In this document: in pieces, positions 49,181 through 58,317 of the stretch
Layout of the letters: every line of letters starts with the position of its first letter
Numbering within the stretch: position 1 is the first letter of the stretch
Assembly: GCA_963710665.1 (NCBI GenBank)
Contig: CAVQBC010000003.1
Coordinates: forward strand, 1,302,001-1,366,000
DNA from: CAVQBC01 sp963710665
GTDB taxonomy: Bacteria > Actinomycetota > Thermoleophilia > Solirubrobacterales > Solirubrobacteraceae
Reading direction: 5' to 3'
DNA length: 64,000 bases
Made by a program: the position numbers and the translations under genes
Notes under the pieces: generated by a model
Databases searched by the model: none
What the model saw: the letters and a program-made list of their open reading frames with translations, nothing else
Told to the model about the DNA's origin: nothing

Positions 49181-49969
49181 GGTGCAGTCCATAGCAGCCG
49201 GCCGGCGGCGCCGCTCGGCTCCCAGGCCATCGAGCGCGCACTCGGCGTGCTCGACTGCTTCATGGCGTCCGACGCCGAGCTCGGCATCACCGAGATCGCG
49301 CGGCGCCTGCAGCTGAGCCCGAGCACCGTGCACCGCATCGTCCGCGCGTTGCTCTCGGCGGGCTACCTGGACCAGAACCCGCGCACCGACCAGTACTACC
49401 TCGGCCGCTCGGCGGTGCTGCTCGGGCAGTTCGCGCAGCGCGCGATGGGCATGGACCGGGTGCTGCCGGTGCTCGAGGAGGTCGCCGAGCGCACCGGCGA
49501 GTCCGTGAACTTCGGGATCCGGGAGGACGGCTCGGCGATCGTCGCCCTGCGCGTCGAGACCCGGCACGCGCTGCGCTTCGAGCAGCAGGTCGGCACCCGC
49601 GTCCCGCTCTATTGCTCGGCGCTCGGCAAGGCGCTGCTGGCCTTCGGCGCCGACCCGGCGGCCGACGTCCGCGCCCTCGGCCGCCTCGAGCGGTTCACGC
49701 AGTACACGATCACGGGCAAGGCTCCGCTGGAGCGCGAGCTGCGCGACACGCGCGAGCGCGGCTACAGCCTCGACGAGCAGGAGAACCTGCTGGGCGTGCG
49801 ATGCATCGGTGCGCCGGTGCTCGAGCCCGGCGGCCATGCGCGCGCGGCGGTCGCGGTGCAGATCCCGAGCGTGCGCATGCCCCGCGACGACCTCCCGGGC
49901 CTGGCGCCGGTGGTGACGGGCGCGGCGGCCCGCATCGCTGACCTGCTGCACACCGACCGCGCGCTCTAA
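49175..49969 (+). CDS. IclR family transcriptional regulator, probable regulator of the sulfonate genes
   Basis: This 264-residue IclR-type regulator has an N-terminal winged helix at residues 15-75 (ELGITEIARRLQLSPSTVHR, RALLSAGYLDQN). The effector domain (about 95-260) has LRVETRHALRFEQQVGTRVP, YCSALGKALLAF and DEQENLLGVRCIGAPV. ATG 49175 is the only start that keeps the winged helix; upstream in-frame sequence belongs to ackA. It lies 11 nt after ackA and is probably leaderless. SauR, regulator of sulfoacetate genes in other bacteria, is an IclR protein as I recall, and the box shared by its own start and xsc supports this role. Confidence 0.87.
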   Translation: MEGAVHSSRPAAPLGSQAIERALGVLDCFMASDAELGITEIARRLQLSPSTVHRIVRALLSAGYLDQNPRTDQYYLGRSAVLLGQFAQRAMGMDRVLPVLEEVAERTGESVNFGIREDGSAIVALRVETRHALRFEQQVGTRVPLYCSALGKALLAFGADPAADVRALGRLERFTQYTITGKAPLERELRDTRERGYSLDEQENLLGVRCIGAPVLEPGGHARAAVAVQIPSVRMPRDDLPGLAPVVTGAAARIADLLHTDRAL

Positions 49970-50007
49970 GTCGCGCCATCGGTGAGCGTGCCCGCGCCCG
50001 GCGGGCG

Positions 50008-51432
50008 TCAGCCGGGCCGGATGTTCTTGTTGTGGTGGAAGGCGTTGTCAGGGTCGTACTTGGCCTTGACTCCGGCGAGTCGCCGGTAGATGTGATCGCC
50101 GTAGGCCTCGCGAACCCGGCTGGTGTCGTCGTCGGAGTCAAGGAAGTTGATGTAGACGCCGCCGGCGCGGTGCGGTTGGAGGGCTTGGAGGAACCGCCGC
50201 GCCCAAGCGGTCTCGGCGACGGCGTGCTCGCCGGACTCGTCAGGGAGCCACACGGCGTCGATGATGATGTTGTGGGCCACGTCGCGAGCGGCGTAGGCGG
50301 TGGCGTCGTGGGGAACTCGGGCGACGGCGCCACTCATGTGGAACATCGCCGCGTAGGACCGGGGCGAGCGGGCGGCGTAGGCGTGATCGACGATGACGGC
50401 GATGGCGTCGTCGGATAGGCCGGCGAGGTTCGTCGCCTTCCAGTAGTAGTGCCACCCGTGCAGGACGGTGTCGTCCATGCCGCCCTGGAAGGCGACGTAC
50501 GGCGAGGGTGCGAGCAGGTCAGCGAGCGGCGTCCCGAACCGGCGGAGGGCCCGCACCGCGCGCTCGCCGTCTTCGACGGCGCCGGCGTAGCAGCAGGCGA
50601 CGGCGATGGCCGGCCGCCAGTGCAGGTCCTCGGAGATGCCCGGCAGTGGGGGGACGGTGCCGAGCCTGACGACGCTGCCGAGCTCGTCGGGCGCCTCGGC
50701 GGCGAAGTCCCGGTAGAAGCGCAGCACGTCGGTGGTGTCGTCGGCCGCCCAGAAGACGGGCCCGGCCATCACGGTCGGGCCGACGGGGTGGAGAGAGAAC
50801 CGGAACGAGGTGACGACGCCGAAGTTGCCGCCGCCGCCTCGCAGCGCCCAGAACAGATCGGGGTGTTCGTCGGCGGAAGCCCGGACGATGCGGCCCTCGG
50901 CGGTGACCACCTCGGCGGCAAGCAGGTTGTCGACGGTGAGCCCGTGTTTGCGCATGAGGAAGCCGATGCCACCGCCGAGGGTCAGCCCGGCGACGCCGGT
51001 GTGGCCCACGATGCCGCCGGTGGTGGCCAGACCATGGGCCTGCGTCTCGTGGTCGACGTCGCCCCACAGGGCACCACCCTGCACCCAGGCCGTGCGGCCG
51101 GCGGGGTCGACCAACACGGCCCGCATCGCCGAGAGGTCGATGACGATCCCGTCGTCGCACACCGCGGTGCCGGCGACGTTGTGGCCCCCGCCCCGTACGG
51201 CGATCTCCAGGTCGTGGTCGCGGGCGAAGCGCACCGCCGCGACCACGTCGGCCACGCCCGTGCAGCGGGCGATGCAGGCTGGATGGCGGTCGATGGCGCC
51301 GTTCCAGATCCTGCGGGCAGCGTCGTAGCCGGGGCGGGTGGGCAGCAGCAGCTCTCCGCGGAACGATCCGCCGAGCTCGTCGACCGCGGTCGTCTCCAGA
51401 GGCGGCGTGTGTGGTGTGTGGACAGCGGTCAT
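50008..51432 (-). CDS. FAD-linked oxidase of the berberine-bridge type
   Basis: This 474-residue flavoprotein oxidase has a PCMH-type FAD-binding domain with AVRGGGHNVAGTAVCDDGIV (His for covalent FAD) and GIVGHTGVAGLTLGGGIGFL. A substrate domain follows, with a C-terminal BBE segment (AYGDHIYRRLAGVKAKYDPD, then NAFHHNKNIRPG). The second covalent Cys of bicovalent enzymes is not apparent. ATG 51432 is chosen because GGGAGG lies at the right distance; the longer frame starts inside the promoter region. It is divergent from the HxlR regulator, which probably controls it. Its substrate is unknown; family members oxidise sugars, alkaloids or aromatic compounds. Confidence 0.85.
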   Translation of the reverse strand: MTAVHTPHTPPLETTAVDELGGSFRGELLLPTRPGYDAARRIWNGAIDRHPACIARCTGVADVVAAVRFARDHDLEIAVRGGGHNVAGTAVCDDGIVIDLSAMRAVLVDPAGRTAWVQGGALWGDVDHETQAHGLATTGGIVGHTGVAGLTLGGGIGFLMRKHGLTVDNLLAAEVVTAEGRIVRASADEHPDLFWALRGGGGNFGVVTSFRFSLHPVGPTVMAGPVFWAADDTTDVLRFYRDFAAEAPDELGSVVRLGTVPPLPGISEDLHWRPAIAVACCYAGAVEDGERAVRALRRFGTPLADLLAPSPYVAFQGGMDDTVLHGWHYYWKATNLAGLSDDAIAVIVDHAYAARSPRSYAAMFHMSGAVARVPHDATAYAARDVAHNIIIDAVWLPDESGEHAVAETAWARRFLQALQPHRAGGVYINFLDSDDDTSRVREAYGDHIYRRLAGVKAKYDPDNAFHHNKNIRPG

Positions 51433-51492
51433 CTCGTCCTCCCAGCTGTGCTCGATGAGTCGAGCGTCCACCTGCCGCCCTGGGCCGACTAG

Positions 51493-51521
51493 TACTGGTT
51501 TCGAACCAACCGGTTCGAGTA
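51493..51521. promoter_or_regulatory. Nested inverted repeat, probable HxlR operator
   Basis: TCGAACC (51501-51507) and GGTTCGA (51512-51518) form a 7-bp inverted repeat with a 4-nt centre, framed by TACT (51493) and AGTA (51518-51521). It lies between the divergent FAD oxidase and hxlR-like genes, 40 nt before the regulator start. A TAGCAT minus-10 element follows at 51546-51551. Confidence 0.6.
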
Positions 51522-51560
51522 GCAGACCTCTGGCCGATCCGGGGGTAGCATGGTGGCGCG

Positions 51561-52370
51561 ATGCGCGGCTACGCGCAGTACTGCCCGGTCGCCAAGGCCA
51601 CCGAGATCCTCGGCGACCGTTGGACGCTTCTGATCGTGCGCGAGATGCTCGGCGGCGCGAGCGGCTTCAACGAGCTCCAGCGCGGCCTCCCAGGGATCTC
51701 GCGCTCGGTTCTCACCGACCGCATGCGCGCGCTCGAGCGGGCCGAGGTCATCGAGCGCAGGACGGGCCCCAAAGGCCGCACCCTCGAATATCGCCTCACG
51801 CCCGCCGGCCGTGACCTCCAGCCCGTCGTGCAGGCAATCGGCGAGTGGGGGGCGACCTGGTCGTTCACCGAGCCGCGCCCCGAGGAACTCGATCCCGACC
51901 TGTTGATCGTCTGGATGGCCCGCCACGTCGATCGCCCGCGGCTCCCACCCGACCGCACCGTGGTTCAGTTCGACTTTCGCGACCCCAAGCGGCGGTACTG
52001 GATGGTCCTCGAGCGCTCCGAGGTCTCGGTCTGCCTCCAGCATCCCGGTTTCGACGTGGACCTCGAGGTCATCGTCGACACCACCACGCTCTACCGCGTC
52101 TACTTGGGACGGGCGGAGCTGGGCGGCGCGATTCGAGCCGGCCAGCTGACGATGAGCGGCCCGGGGACGCTGCAACGCGGATTCGGCCACTGGTTCACCT
52201 GGAGCGCGTTCGCCCCAGCCAGCCGCTCGGCGCAGGAACGCCGCACAGCCGCCTCACGCCTTGCCGGCCCTCCTCGCGTTCGGATCGCCGAGTACGGCGA
52301 TCCGGGCACCGCACCACCGTGGCCGCAACCGCCACGCCTGGATCCGCGTCCAAGCGGGCATCTCGGCTGA
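51561..52370 (+). CDS. HxlR family regulator with C-terminal SCP2-like domain
   Basis: This 269-residue protein has an HxlR winged helix in the first 100 residues (CPVAKATEILGDRWTLLIVR, GFNELQRGLPGISRSVLTDR, TGPKGRTLEYRLTPAGRDL) with the typical N-terminal Cys8. Residues 110-220 resemble a sterol-carrier-like domain found after some HxlR units (VVQFDFRDPKRRYWMVLERS, GTLQRGFGHWF). The last 45 residues are Pro/Arg-rich and may be a run-on past the ancestral stop. HxlR proteins sense electrophiles or quinones through Cys. It is divergent from the FAD oxidase with a clear inverted repeat between them. Confidence 0.8.
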   Translation: MRGYAQYCPVAKATEILGDRWTLLIVREMLGGASGFNELQRGLPGISRSVLTDRMRALERAEVIERRTGPKGRTLEYRLTPAGRDLQPVVQAIGEWGATWSFTEPRPEELDPDLLIVWMARHVDRPRLPPDRTVVQFDFRDPKRRYWMVLERSEVSVCLQHPGFDVDLEVIVDTTTLYRVYLGRAELGGAIRAGQLTMSGPGTLQRGFGHWFTWSAFAPASRSAQERRTAASRLAGPPRVRIAEYGDPGTAPPWPQPPRLDPRPSGHLG

Positions 52371-53009
52371 CCGCTGCCTGCCTCTGTACAGGACGCGAAG
52401 GAGGAGCCCGCCGTCCCGGACCTCGACGCGCCCAGCGAGTGTCGAGTCGCATGGAACTCGATGTGGGCCAGCGTCGAGCCTGAAGCCGCGTCGGCCGTCG
52501 ACGGGGCGCGGGAGAGCCGACCTTGATCGGCTCGAGGCAGGGCCGCGGTCCGGCCCGCGGGCGTGCCGGAGATGCCCCCAGCGCCGCCCTCGGCGCGGCC
52601 AGTCTCGACGGCGATTTGCGCAGCCGTGGCGGTGAACCGCCCGCCTGCCGTGACGGCGCATGACGGTGAGAGACTCCGCCGGGGGAAGCCCGGCCGACTA
52701 CCGGACACGCGGACCCTGACGCGACGTGCGCCCTCGCCGCTCGCCGCTGGGCACGGCGCCCCCGAGTTGCGAGCATCGGCGCCATCGGCCGCTCGAGCAG
52801 CCGTCAGCCGGCGGTGGAGGGGCCGGCCGCCCGGAGCCAGATGGCCAGCCAGCGCGCGAGGAGCCGAACGACGACCGGGCGCCGGCAGCATCGGGCCAGT
52901 CGGGACAGCCGCGACCCGCGCGGCGGTGTTGCTGCCTAGGTCTCGACCTGGCACCTTGCGGAGCCGATATGCCGCGTGTGGGGTTCCTCGCTTCGGACGC
53001 CGAAGAGCC
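52371..53009. other. Non-coding or decayed stretch, no gene recognised
   Basis: These 639 bases have open frames on both strands, but all are low-complexity Arg/Pro/Ala products with no family pattern, no ribosome site and no consistent codon bias. A minus-strand frame around 52254-52500 has slightly protein-like sequence (VRDGGLLLRVLYRGRQ) and might be a remnant. A small hairpin (CTTCGG at 52991, CCGAAG at 53000) lies just before the next gene. Confidence 0.4.
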
Positions 53010-53432
53010 GTGAGCCGGCGATCGCCGCTCAACACCGCCGCGCGAAAGGGCGGCCTGGTGCTCGTCCTCGCGGTCGTGATCCTTCTCGCGTTCGGGGTCC
53101 CGCGCTGGCTTGAGAGCGACGCCCCGCCAGAGGGGTCGAACGCCGACACGAGCTTCTCGAAGGTTTGCCGCGAACACGGGGGGACGCCGACAGCTGCACC
53201 CGGCTCTGGGACGAAGACGACGGCTCAGCGCTTCTGCGCAGTTCGATACGGGCGGCGCGTCTACCGGATGGACGCGATAACTCCTCACGGCTTCGACGAG
53301 GACACGGCTCGCTTCCAACGCCAGGGTTGCAAGGAGGCAGATCGCCACCAGCGGGCTTCCACCGCTCCCGGGCACCGACGGCCATCCTTCGTCTACCACC
53401 CGGCCACCGGCGTGTGCGAACACAGCCCCTGA
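53010..53432 (+). CDS. Small membrane-anchored protein with conserved-looking cysteines
   Basis: This 140-residue protein of unknown function has a short basic start, one membrane segment (about residues 15-32, LVLVLAVVILLAFGVPRWL) and a polar external domain with five cysteines (VCREHGG, FCAVRYGRRVYRMD, QGC and a final VCEHSP). GTG 53010 is preferred because upstream in-frame sequence is low-complexity. The Cys pattern suggests disulfides outside the cell. There is no clear operon partner; the multicopper oxidase gene begins 235 nt later. Confidence 0.5.
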   Translation: MSRRSPLNTAARKGGLVLVLAVVILLAFGVPRWLESDAPPEGSNADTSFSKVCREHGGTPTAAPGSGTKTTAQRFCAVRYGRRVYRMDAITPHGFDEDTARFQRQGCKEADRHQRASTAPGHRRPSFVYHPATGVCEHSP

Positions 53433-53667
53433 GCACGACGGGCCGGGTGACCGGGCTGACATCCGGTTGCGCATTCCTGCAGCCGGGCTGAGTCGTTCTC
53501 TGCAGTCCGGAAAGAGTTGTTTTGCCGATGGCGGCCTCGTGCGCGCCGGGCACAATCCTCGATATCACAGCGAACGTGGGCCCAACGCGGCACCACCTGC
53601 GTCTCGGTGCTCCTACGCCGTCCCATGTGGCGGCGATGCGCTGAGCGCAGCGAATTGGAGGTCAAGG

Positions 53668-55812
53668 ATGACCAGACGGGACAACGTGCGCCTGACGCGC
53701 AGGGACATGCTGAAGCTGAGTGCGGGGGGCGCGGGGATGTTCGCGCTGACGGCGTCGGGCTTCGCCATCCCGAGCGGATTCGCCGGCGGGGGTAAAGGGA
53801 GCCTCTACCTCGAGGCCTTCCCGACCAGCCCGCTGATCCTCACGCCGTTCTCGGACCAGCTGCCGATTCCGCAGGCCCTGCGCCCGGCCGATCCGGCGAA
53901 CCCGACCAATCCCCAGAACATCACGGATCCGAGGACGGGCAAGAAGATCAACTGCCTTGACCGGAACGTGCAGGACTGCCTCGGCACGGATCCCGGCGGG
54001 CCGTACTACCGGAAGTACGGGAAGGTGCTCGGGGCGCATTCGGTCTGGTGTGACGACCTCAAGCTCCGAGAGCCGATCGTCTACAAGATCGATCTGCAGG
54101 TGGAGGAGCACCGCTTCACCGCGTCGATGGTGCAGCCGATCGACAGCTCCGGCAGGCCGGTCAGGCCGCCCCGCGGCGTGCCGGGGCCGCAGAAGCTGCC
54201 CGCGAGCACGATCTACGGCTTCAACGGGACCTTCCCCGGCCCACGGATCAACGCCCGGTACGGGCAGCCCTCGTTGGTCCACTTCTGCAACCACCTCGAC
54301 GAGAACCCGAAGAACCTCGATCGCCAGGACTTCGGCGCGCCCAACTACTCGTTCCTGACCCACCTCCACAACGGCCACACGGCGCCCGAGTCCGACGGCC
54401 AGCCGCACTACAGCGCCTGGCGCTTCAGCTCCCTCAAGCGCTTCACGCACGAGGCGGCCTTCGAGCCCGGCGAGTGGATCAACCAGATGTACCTGGGCTA
54501 CCCGGCGGGCGGCGACGACCGCGAGAAGCAGTCGTTCTTCTGGTTCCACGACCACGTGCACGGCCACACCGGCGCGAACGTGTACAAGGGCATGGTCGGC
54601 CTGATGCCGATCTACGACCCGGTCATGGACGACGGCGATGAGCGCGATCGTTACGACCGGTCCAAGCCGAACGCGCTGGGGCTGCCCGGTCGCCGCCGCG
54701 ACAACGGGGACGGCACCTTCGACGTCGACTACGACATCCCGCTGGCCTTCTACGACTGCCGGCTGGACGACGGCGTCACGCCGCACAAGGACGCCCACAA
54801 CGGCAGCGGCGAGACGCACCCGGAGTGGTGGGGCAAGACGTACTTCCGCCACTTCCCCAACCACGGCTTCGTGGGTGACGTGTTCACCGTCAACGGGACG
54901 GCGTACCCGGAGCTGCACGTCAACCGGCGCAAGTACCGCCTGCGTTTCCTCGACACGTCGATCTCGCGCATCTACGAGTTCGAGCTCATGACGTCGCGCA
55001 AAGGGCCGCAGGCGGCGAACGCGCTCGGATACAAGGGCGACGAGCTTCAGGGCCAGTACCGGCTCACCGACGGTCAGCGGTGCATGAAGTGGACGCAGAT
55101 CGCCAATGAGGGGGGGCTCCTGCCGGGGCCGATCGTGCGCGACTCGTTCGACCTGTGGCCGGCCAAGCGCAAGGAGTTCGTCGTGGACTTCACGCGGTAC
55201 ATGGACGGCTCGCCGACCAAGAAGGGCGACGTGATCTACCTCGTCAACACGATGAAGATGACGACCGGCCGCATGTGGGACTCGGCGGACCCGAAGTACC
55301 GGGTCCCGGTGCTCAAGATCGTCATCGGCGACGACGCGCCGGACGACAGCATCATCCCGACGAAGCTGCGTGAGACCCAGCCCCTCGTCGACGGCTGGCA
55401 GTCGATGACGAGGAGCGCGCCGACGTTCGAGCTTCAGCGCGGTAGCTCCAACGCCGACCCCGAGACGGAGTGGCTGATCAACGGTCAGCAGTTCGAGGCG
55501 GACAAGCCGCTGATCTCCGTGAAGAGGGACTCCGGCGCGGTCTGGCGGATCCGCAACGGCGGCGGCGGCTGGGTGCACCCCATGCACCTCCACATGGAGG
55601 AGCACCGGGTGATCTCGCGCAACGGCAAGCCCGCCCCCGACGCGAGGCACCCCGACGACACCGCCAAGGAGGACGTGGTCGCGCTGGACCCGAGCGAGGA
55701 CGTCGTGATCTCCCGCCGGTTCCGGACCTTTACCGGCCCGTACGTCGCGCACTGCCACAACCTCGCGCACGAGGATCACAACATGATGTTCGGCTGGGAG
55801 ATCCTGCCGTGA
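53668..55812 (+). CDS. Tat-exported multicopper oxidase
   Basis: This 714-residue multicopper oxidase has a twin-arginine signal (TRRDMLKLS at residues 10-18, then a hydrophobic stretch to about 35). Copper-binding motifs are in order: HLHNGH (232-237), HDHVHGH (294-300), HPMHLH near the C-terminus, and HCHNLAHEDHNMM (695-707) for the type 1 and trinuclear sites. It oxidises a substrate such as Cu(I), Mn(II) or a phenol while reducing oxygen to water. It is longer than CotA-type enzymes because of inserts at 60-130 and 320-400. GGAGG lies 6 nt before ATG 53668. It leads a copper-related operon with the membrane protein and CopCD. Confidence 0.88.
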   Translation: MTRRDNVRLTRRDMLKLSAGGAGMFALTASGFAIPSGFAGGGKGSLYLEAFPTSPLILTPFSDQLPIPQALRPADPANPTNPQNITDPRTGKKINCLDRNVQDCLGTDPGGPYYRKYGKVLGAHSVWCDDLKLREPIVYKIDLQVEEHRFTASMVQPIDSSGRPVRPPRGVPGPQKLPASTIYGFNGTFPGPRINARYGQPSLVHFCNHLDENPKNLDRQDFGAPNYSFLTHLHNGHTAPESDGQPHYSAWRFSSLKRFTHEAAFEPGEWINQMYLGYPAGGDDREKQSFFWFHDHVHGHTGANVYKGMVGLMPIYDPVMDDGDERDRYDRSKPNALGLPGRRRDNGDGTFDVDYDIPLAFYDCRLDDGVTPHKDAHNGSGETHPEWWGKTYFRHFPNHGFVGDVFTVNGTAYPELHVNRRKYRLRFLDTSISRIYEFELMTSRKGPQAANALGYKGDELQGQYRLTDGQRCMKWTQIANEGGLLPGPIVRDSFDLWPAKRKEFVVDFTRYMDGSPTKKGDVIYLVNTMKMTTGRMWDSADPKYRVPVLKIVIGDDAPDDSIIPTKLRETQPLVDGWQSMTRSAPTFELQRGSSNADPETEWLINGQQFEADKPLISVKRDSGAVWRIRNGGGGWVHPMHLHMEEHRVISRNGKPAPDARHPDDTAKEDVVALDPSEDVVISRRFRTFTGPYVAHCHNLAHEDHNMMFGWEILP

Positions 55813-55870
55813 TCCGGATGGCACGCTCGCTGCCGCTCACCATGGCCGCCGTGCGGTCGCGCGGGTCGAG

Positions 55871-56623
55871 ATGCTGGACTCCGCGAGCATCCTGAGCCGC
55901 CGCGAGGCGACGTTGCGCTCGGGGGCGACGACGTGCCTGGCAGGCATCGCTCTGGTGCAGGCGATCGAGCTGCCCTCCCTGTTCGTTCAGGGGAGGCAGC
56001 TCGCCGTCCTGTGCATGGCGGCGATGGCGCTGTGCCTCGTCCTCGGTTGGGCCCTGGCGGCGGCGCCCGCGAGCGCCGCAGGACAGCTGTGGCGCTGTGT
56101 CGCGGCGGCCTGCGCGCTCGTGCTGGCCGCCTGGGCGGCGCTGCATGCGCTCGCCGTGCCGGGGCTGGCCGGCGACCGCGGGGACTGGACGGCGATGCCC
56201 GGACTGGCCTGCGGTGTGCTGGCCGCCGCGGGTCTGGCACTGGCGGTGGCCGCCGCCCGCCCGACGCCGGTGGCGTGGCGCGGCGTCGCGGTCGCCCTGG
56301 CGGTCGCGCTGGCGCTTGCTCCGGCCGTCGGCGTGATGCTCGTCGCGCTCGGGCCGGGCACCGCGGGAGGCGAGACGGTCCTCGCCTCGGGCGGGCACAT
56401 CCATTCGCACGGTTCGCCCGAGAGCTCGATCGTGTTCCAGCCGCTCCCCGGCGGCCGCGGCGGCCACTACGTCTACCGCGCCACGCCGACGCCGCACCGG
56501 AGTGGGGTCGAGCTCGCGGTCTTCGTCGCCGCGGCGTTCATGTTCACCTACGGCGCGGTCATGTACCTGCGCGGCCGCAGCCGGCCGATGGCGGTCGCCC
56601 GGCTCGAGCGAAGGCCGGCATGA
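55871..56623 (+). CDS. Polytopic membrane protein of the copper operon
   Basis: This 250-residue integral membrane protein has about six hydrophobic segments. Between the last two is an external loop with a His-rich patch (GGHIHSHGSPES), a possible copper-binding site. No family was recognised with confidence. It lies 58 nt after the multicopper oxidase and its TGA overlaps the ATG of the CopCD gene, so a role in copper handling at the membrane, or in anchoring the oxidase, is a reasonable inference. Confidence 0.65.
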   Translation: MLDSASILSRREATLRSGATTCLAGIALVQAIELPSLFVQGRQLAVLCMAAMALCLVLGWALAAAPASAAGQLWRCVAAACALVLAAWAALHALAVPGLAGDRGDWTAMPGLACGVLAAAGLALAVAAARPTPVAWRGVAVALAVALALAPAVGVMLVALGPGTAGGETVLASGGHIHSHGSPESSIVFQPLPGGRGGHYVYRATPTPHRSGVELAVFVAAAFMFTYGAVMYLRGRSRPMAVARLERRPA

Positions 56624-58050
56624 GTCCCGTCCGTCGCTGGGTCGTCTGCGCACTCATCGCGCTGGGCGTGCTGGCCACCAGCGCCGGGCCGGCGCTGGCG
56701 CATGCGACGCTCGTGAGCTCGACACCGCGCGTCGGGGACCGGGTGCTCGGCAACGGGTCTGCGGACGTACAGGGCCGTTCACCGCACACGACGCTGCGGT
56801 TCTCCGAGGCGGTGCAGATCCTCAACCGCTCCGACGTGACCATCGTCGACGGTCGCGGGATCCGGGTCGACTCCGGCACGCCGCGCACGGCGCCAGGCGA
56901 TCCGCGGCAGGTCATCATCCCGCTGCGTGGGCCGCTGGTCCCGAGCAGCTACACGGTGCGCTATCGCGTCGTCTCGGCCGACTCGCACGCCGCCGCGCAC
57001 GCGTTCGTGTTCGCCGTCGGCCACGCCCGGCTGGCGTCGCCGATCCTGGCCGGCTCCGGCGGCCTGTCGGACACGAGCCCGGCGGCAGTCGCCGCCCGCG
57101 TCATGGAGCTCGCCGCGCTCGGGCTGCTCGTCGGCCTGCTCGCGTTCCGCGCGCTCGTGTGGCGCCCGGCGCTGGAGGCGGCGGCCGGCCTCGGGGCAGC
57201 CGCGCGCGAGACCGCGCTGCGCCATGGGCAGCGGCTGTTCTGGCGCGCGTTCTGGGCCCTCACGGTGGTCGCGGGCGTCGCGGAGATCGCCGTCCTCGCG
57301 GCCAAGAGCGCCGTCGTCTTCCACACCGGACTTCTCGGCGCCGTGCTGGATCCGGCGGCCGGGCTTCGCCTGGTCGGCGCGTCGCGCTTCGGCGATCTGC
57401 TGGGCTGGCGCTGCGGCGCGCTCCTGGCGCTCGTCGCGGTCGCGTTCGTGATCTGGACGCTCGAGCGCGCGGGCGCGCCGTCGGCGGGGAGACGCGGGCC
57501 GATCGCGCTGATGGCGCTGCTCGGCGTGGCGGCACTCACGCTGCTCGCGAGCCAGGGCCACGCCTCGCAGGCGCCGCTGGCGCCGCTGTCGATCGCCGCC
57601 GACGCCATCCACCTGGCCGGCGCGGCGATCTGGATCGGCGGACTGCCCTGTCTGGTCACGGTCCTCATCCGCGCGCCGCGAGCGCTGCCCGACGCCGGAC
57701 GGACGCTCGCGGCCGCGACGCTCAGGCGGTTCAGCCGCGTCGCGCTGCTGTCGGTCGTCGTCATCGCGGTCACGGGCCTCGCGCGGATGGCCGGCGAGCT
57801 GTCGGCGCCCGCGCAGCTGTTGACCACCGACTACGGGCGCGACCTCATGCTCAAGGCCTCACTGCTGCTCCCGATCCTCGTCCTCGCGCGGCGCAATCGT
57901 CGCCAGGTGGCCGCGCTGGAGGGTGGCTTGACGCCGACGGCCGCCGGGCTGCGCGCCGTCGCGCGCAGCGTGCGGATGGAGCTCGCGATCGCCATGGCCA
58001 TCGTCACCGTCGCGGCGCTGCTCGTCGCCCAGATCCCGGGGCGGACTTGA
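56620..58050 (+). CDS. CopC-CopD fusion, copper uptake/resistance protein
   Basis: This 476-residue protein joins a periplasmic-type CopC domain to a CopD membrane domain, like YcnJ. A signal peptide ends at Ala27, leaving His28 as the mature N-terminus (AHATLVSSTPR), the classic first copper ligand of CopC. The Asp in NRSDVTI and the His in ADSHAAAHAFVF complete the Cu(II) site. The rest has about eight membrane segments, with HLAGAAIWIGGLPCLV typical of CopD. The ATG overlaps the stop of the preceding membrane protein (ATGA). It probably imports copper or delivers it to the oxidase. Confidence 0.87.
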   Translation: MSPVRRWVVCALIALGVLATSAGPALAHATLVSSTPRVGDRVLGNGSADVQGRSPHTTLRFSEAVQILNRSDVTIVDGRGIRVDSGTPRTAPGDPRQVIIPLRGPLVPSSYTVRYRVVSADSHAAAHAFVFAVGHARLASPILAGSGGLSDTSPAAVAARVMELAALGLLVGLLAFRALVWRPALEAAAGLGAAARETALRHGQRLFWRAFWALTVVAGVAEIAVLAAKSAVVFHTGLLGAVLDPAAGLRLVGASRFGDLLGWRCGALLALVAVAFVIWTLERAGAPSAGRRGPIALMALLGVAALTLLASQGHASQAPLAPLSIAADAIHLAGAAIWIGGLPCLVTVLIRAPRALPDAGRTLAAATLRRFSRVALLSVVVIAVTGLARMAGELSAPAQLLTTDYGRDLMLKASLLLPILVLARRNRRQVAALEGGLTPTAAGLRAVARSVRMELAIAMAIVTVAALLVAQIPGRT

Positions 58051-58304
58051 CGCGCGTCGCGCGGGTCGAGTCACGCCGAGCGGAACCGCGTGACGGATGG
58101 CGTGCCGCCACGACCGTGGCCGCGCTGGTCAGCGGGAACCACGCGAACATCCACACGTCCTCCCCTGCCGGGATTCGTTCCACCAGGTGGATGCCGCTTC
58201 CATAGACCGTAGCGTCGTCGCCCGCGGCGCGGCGCCAGAACCGTGCCTCGTGCACGGCGCCAGACGGGCGGATCCTGCCGGGGGGAACGGTCACGCCGAC
58301 CGGT

Positions 58305-58310
58305 TACGAT
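58305..58310 (+). promoter_or_regulatory. Minus-10 element of the DtxR-family gene
   Basis: TACGAT lies 7 nt before the ATG at 58318, which suggests a leaderless start and rules against ATG 58309, which it overlaps. The rest of the region from 58051 to 58317 shows no gene. Confidence 0.4.
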
Positions 58311-58317
58311 GGCCGAT

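Noticed and set aside
52195..52785. Minus-strand gene after hxlR
   Set aside because: Product is Arg/Pro-rich, has no recognisable family, no ribosome site and overlaps the end of the HxlR gene.
58004..58294. Minus-strand 96-codon frame before the DtxR gene
   Set aside because: Partly protein-like but overlaps the end of CopCD, has no start signal and matches no family I know.
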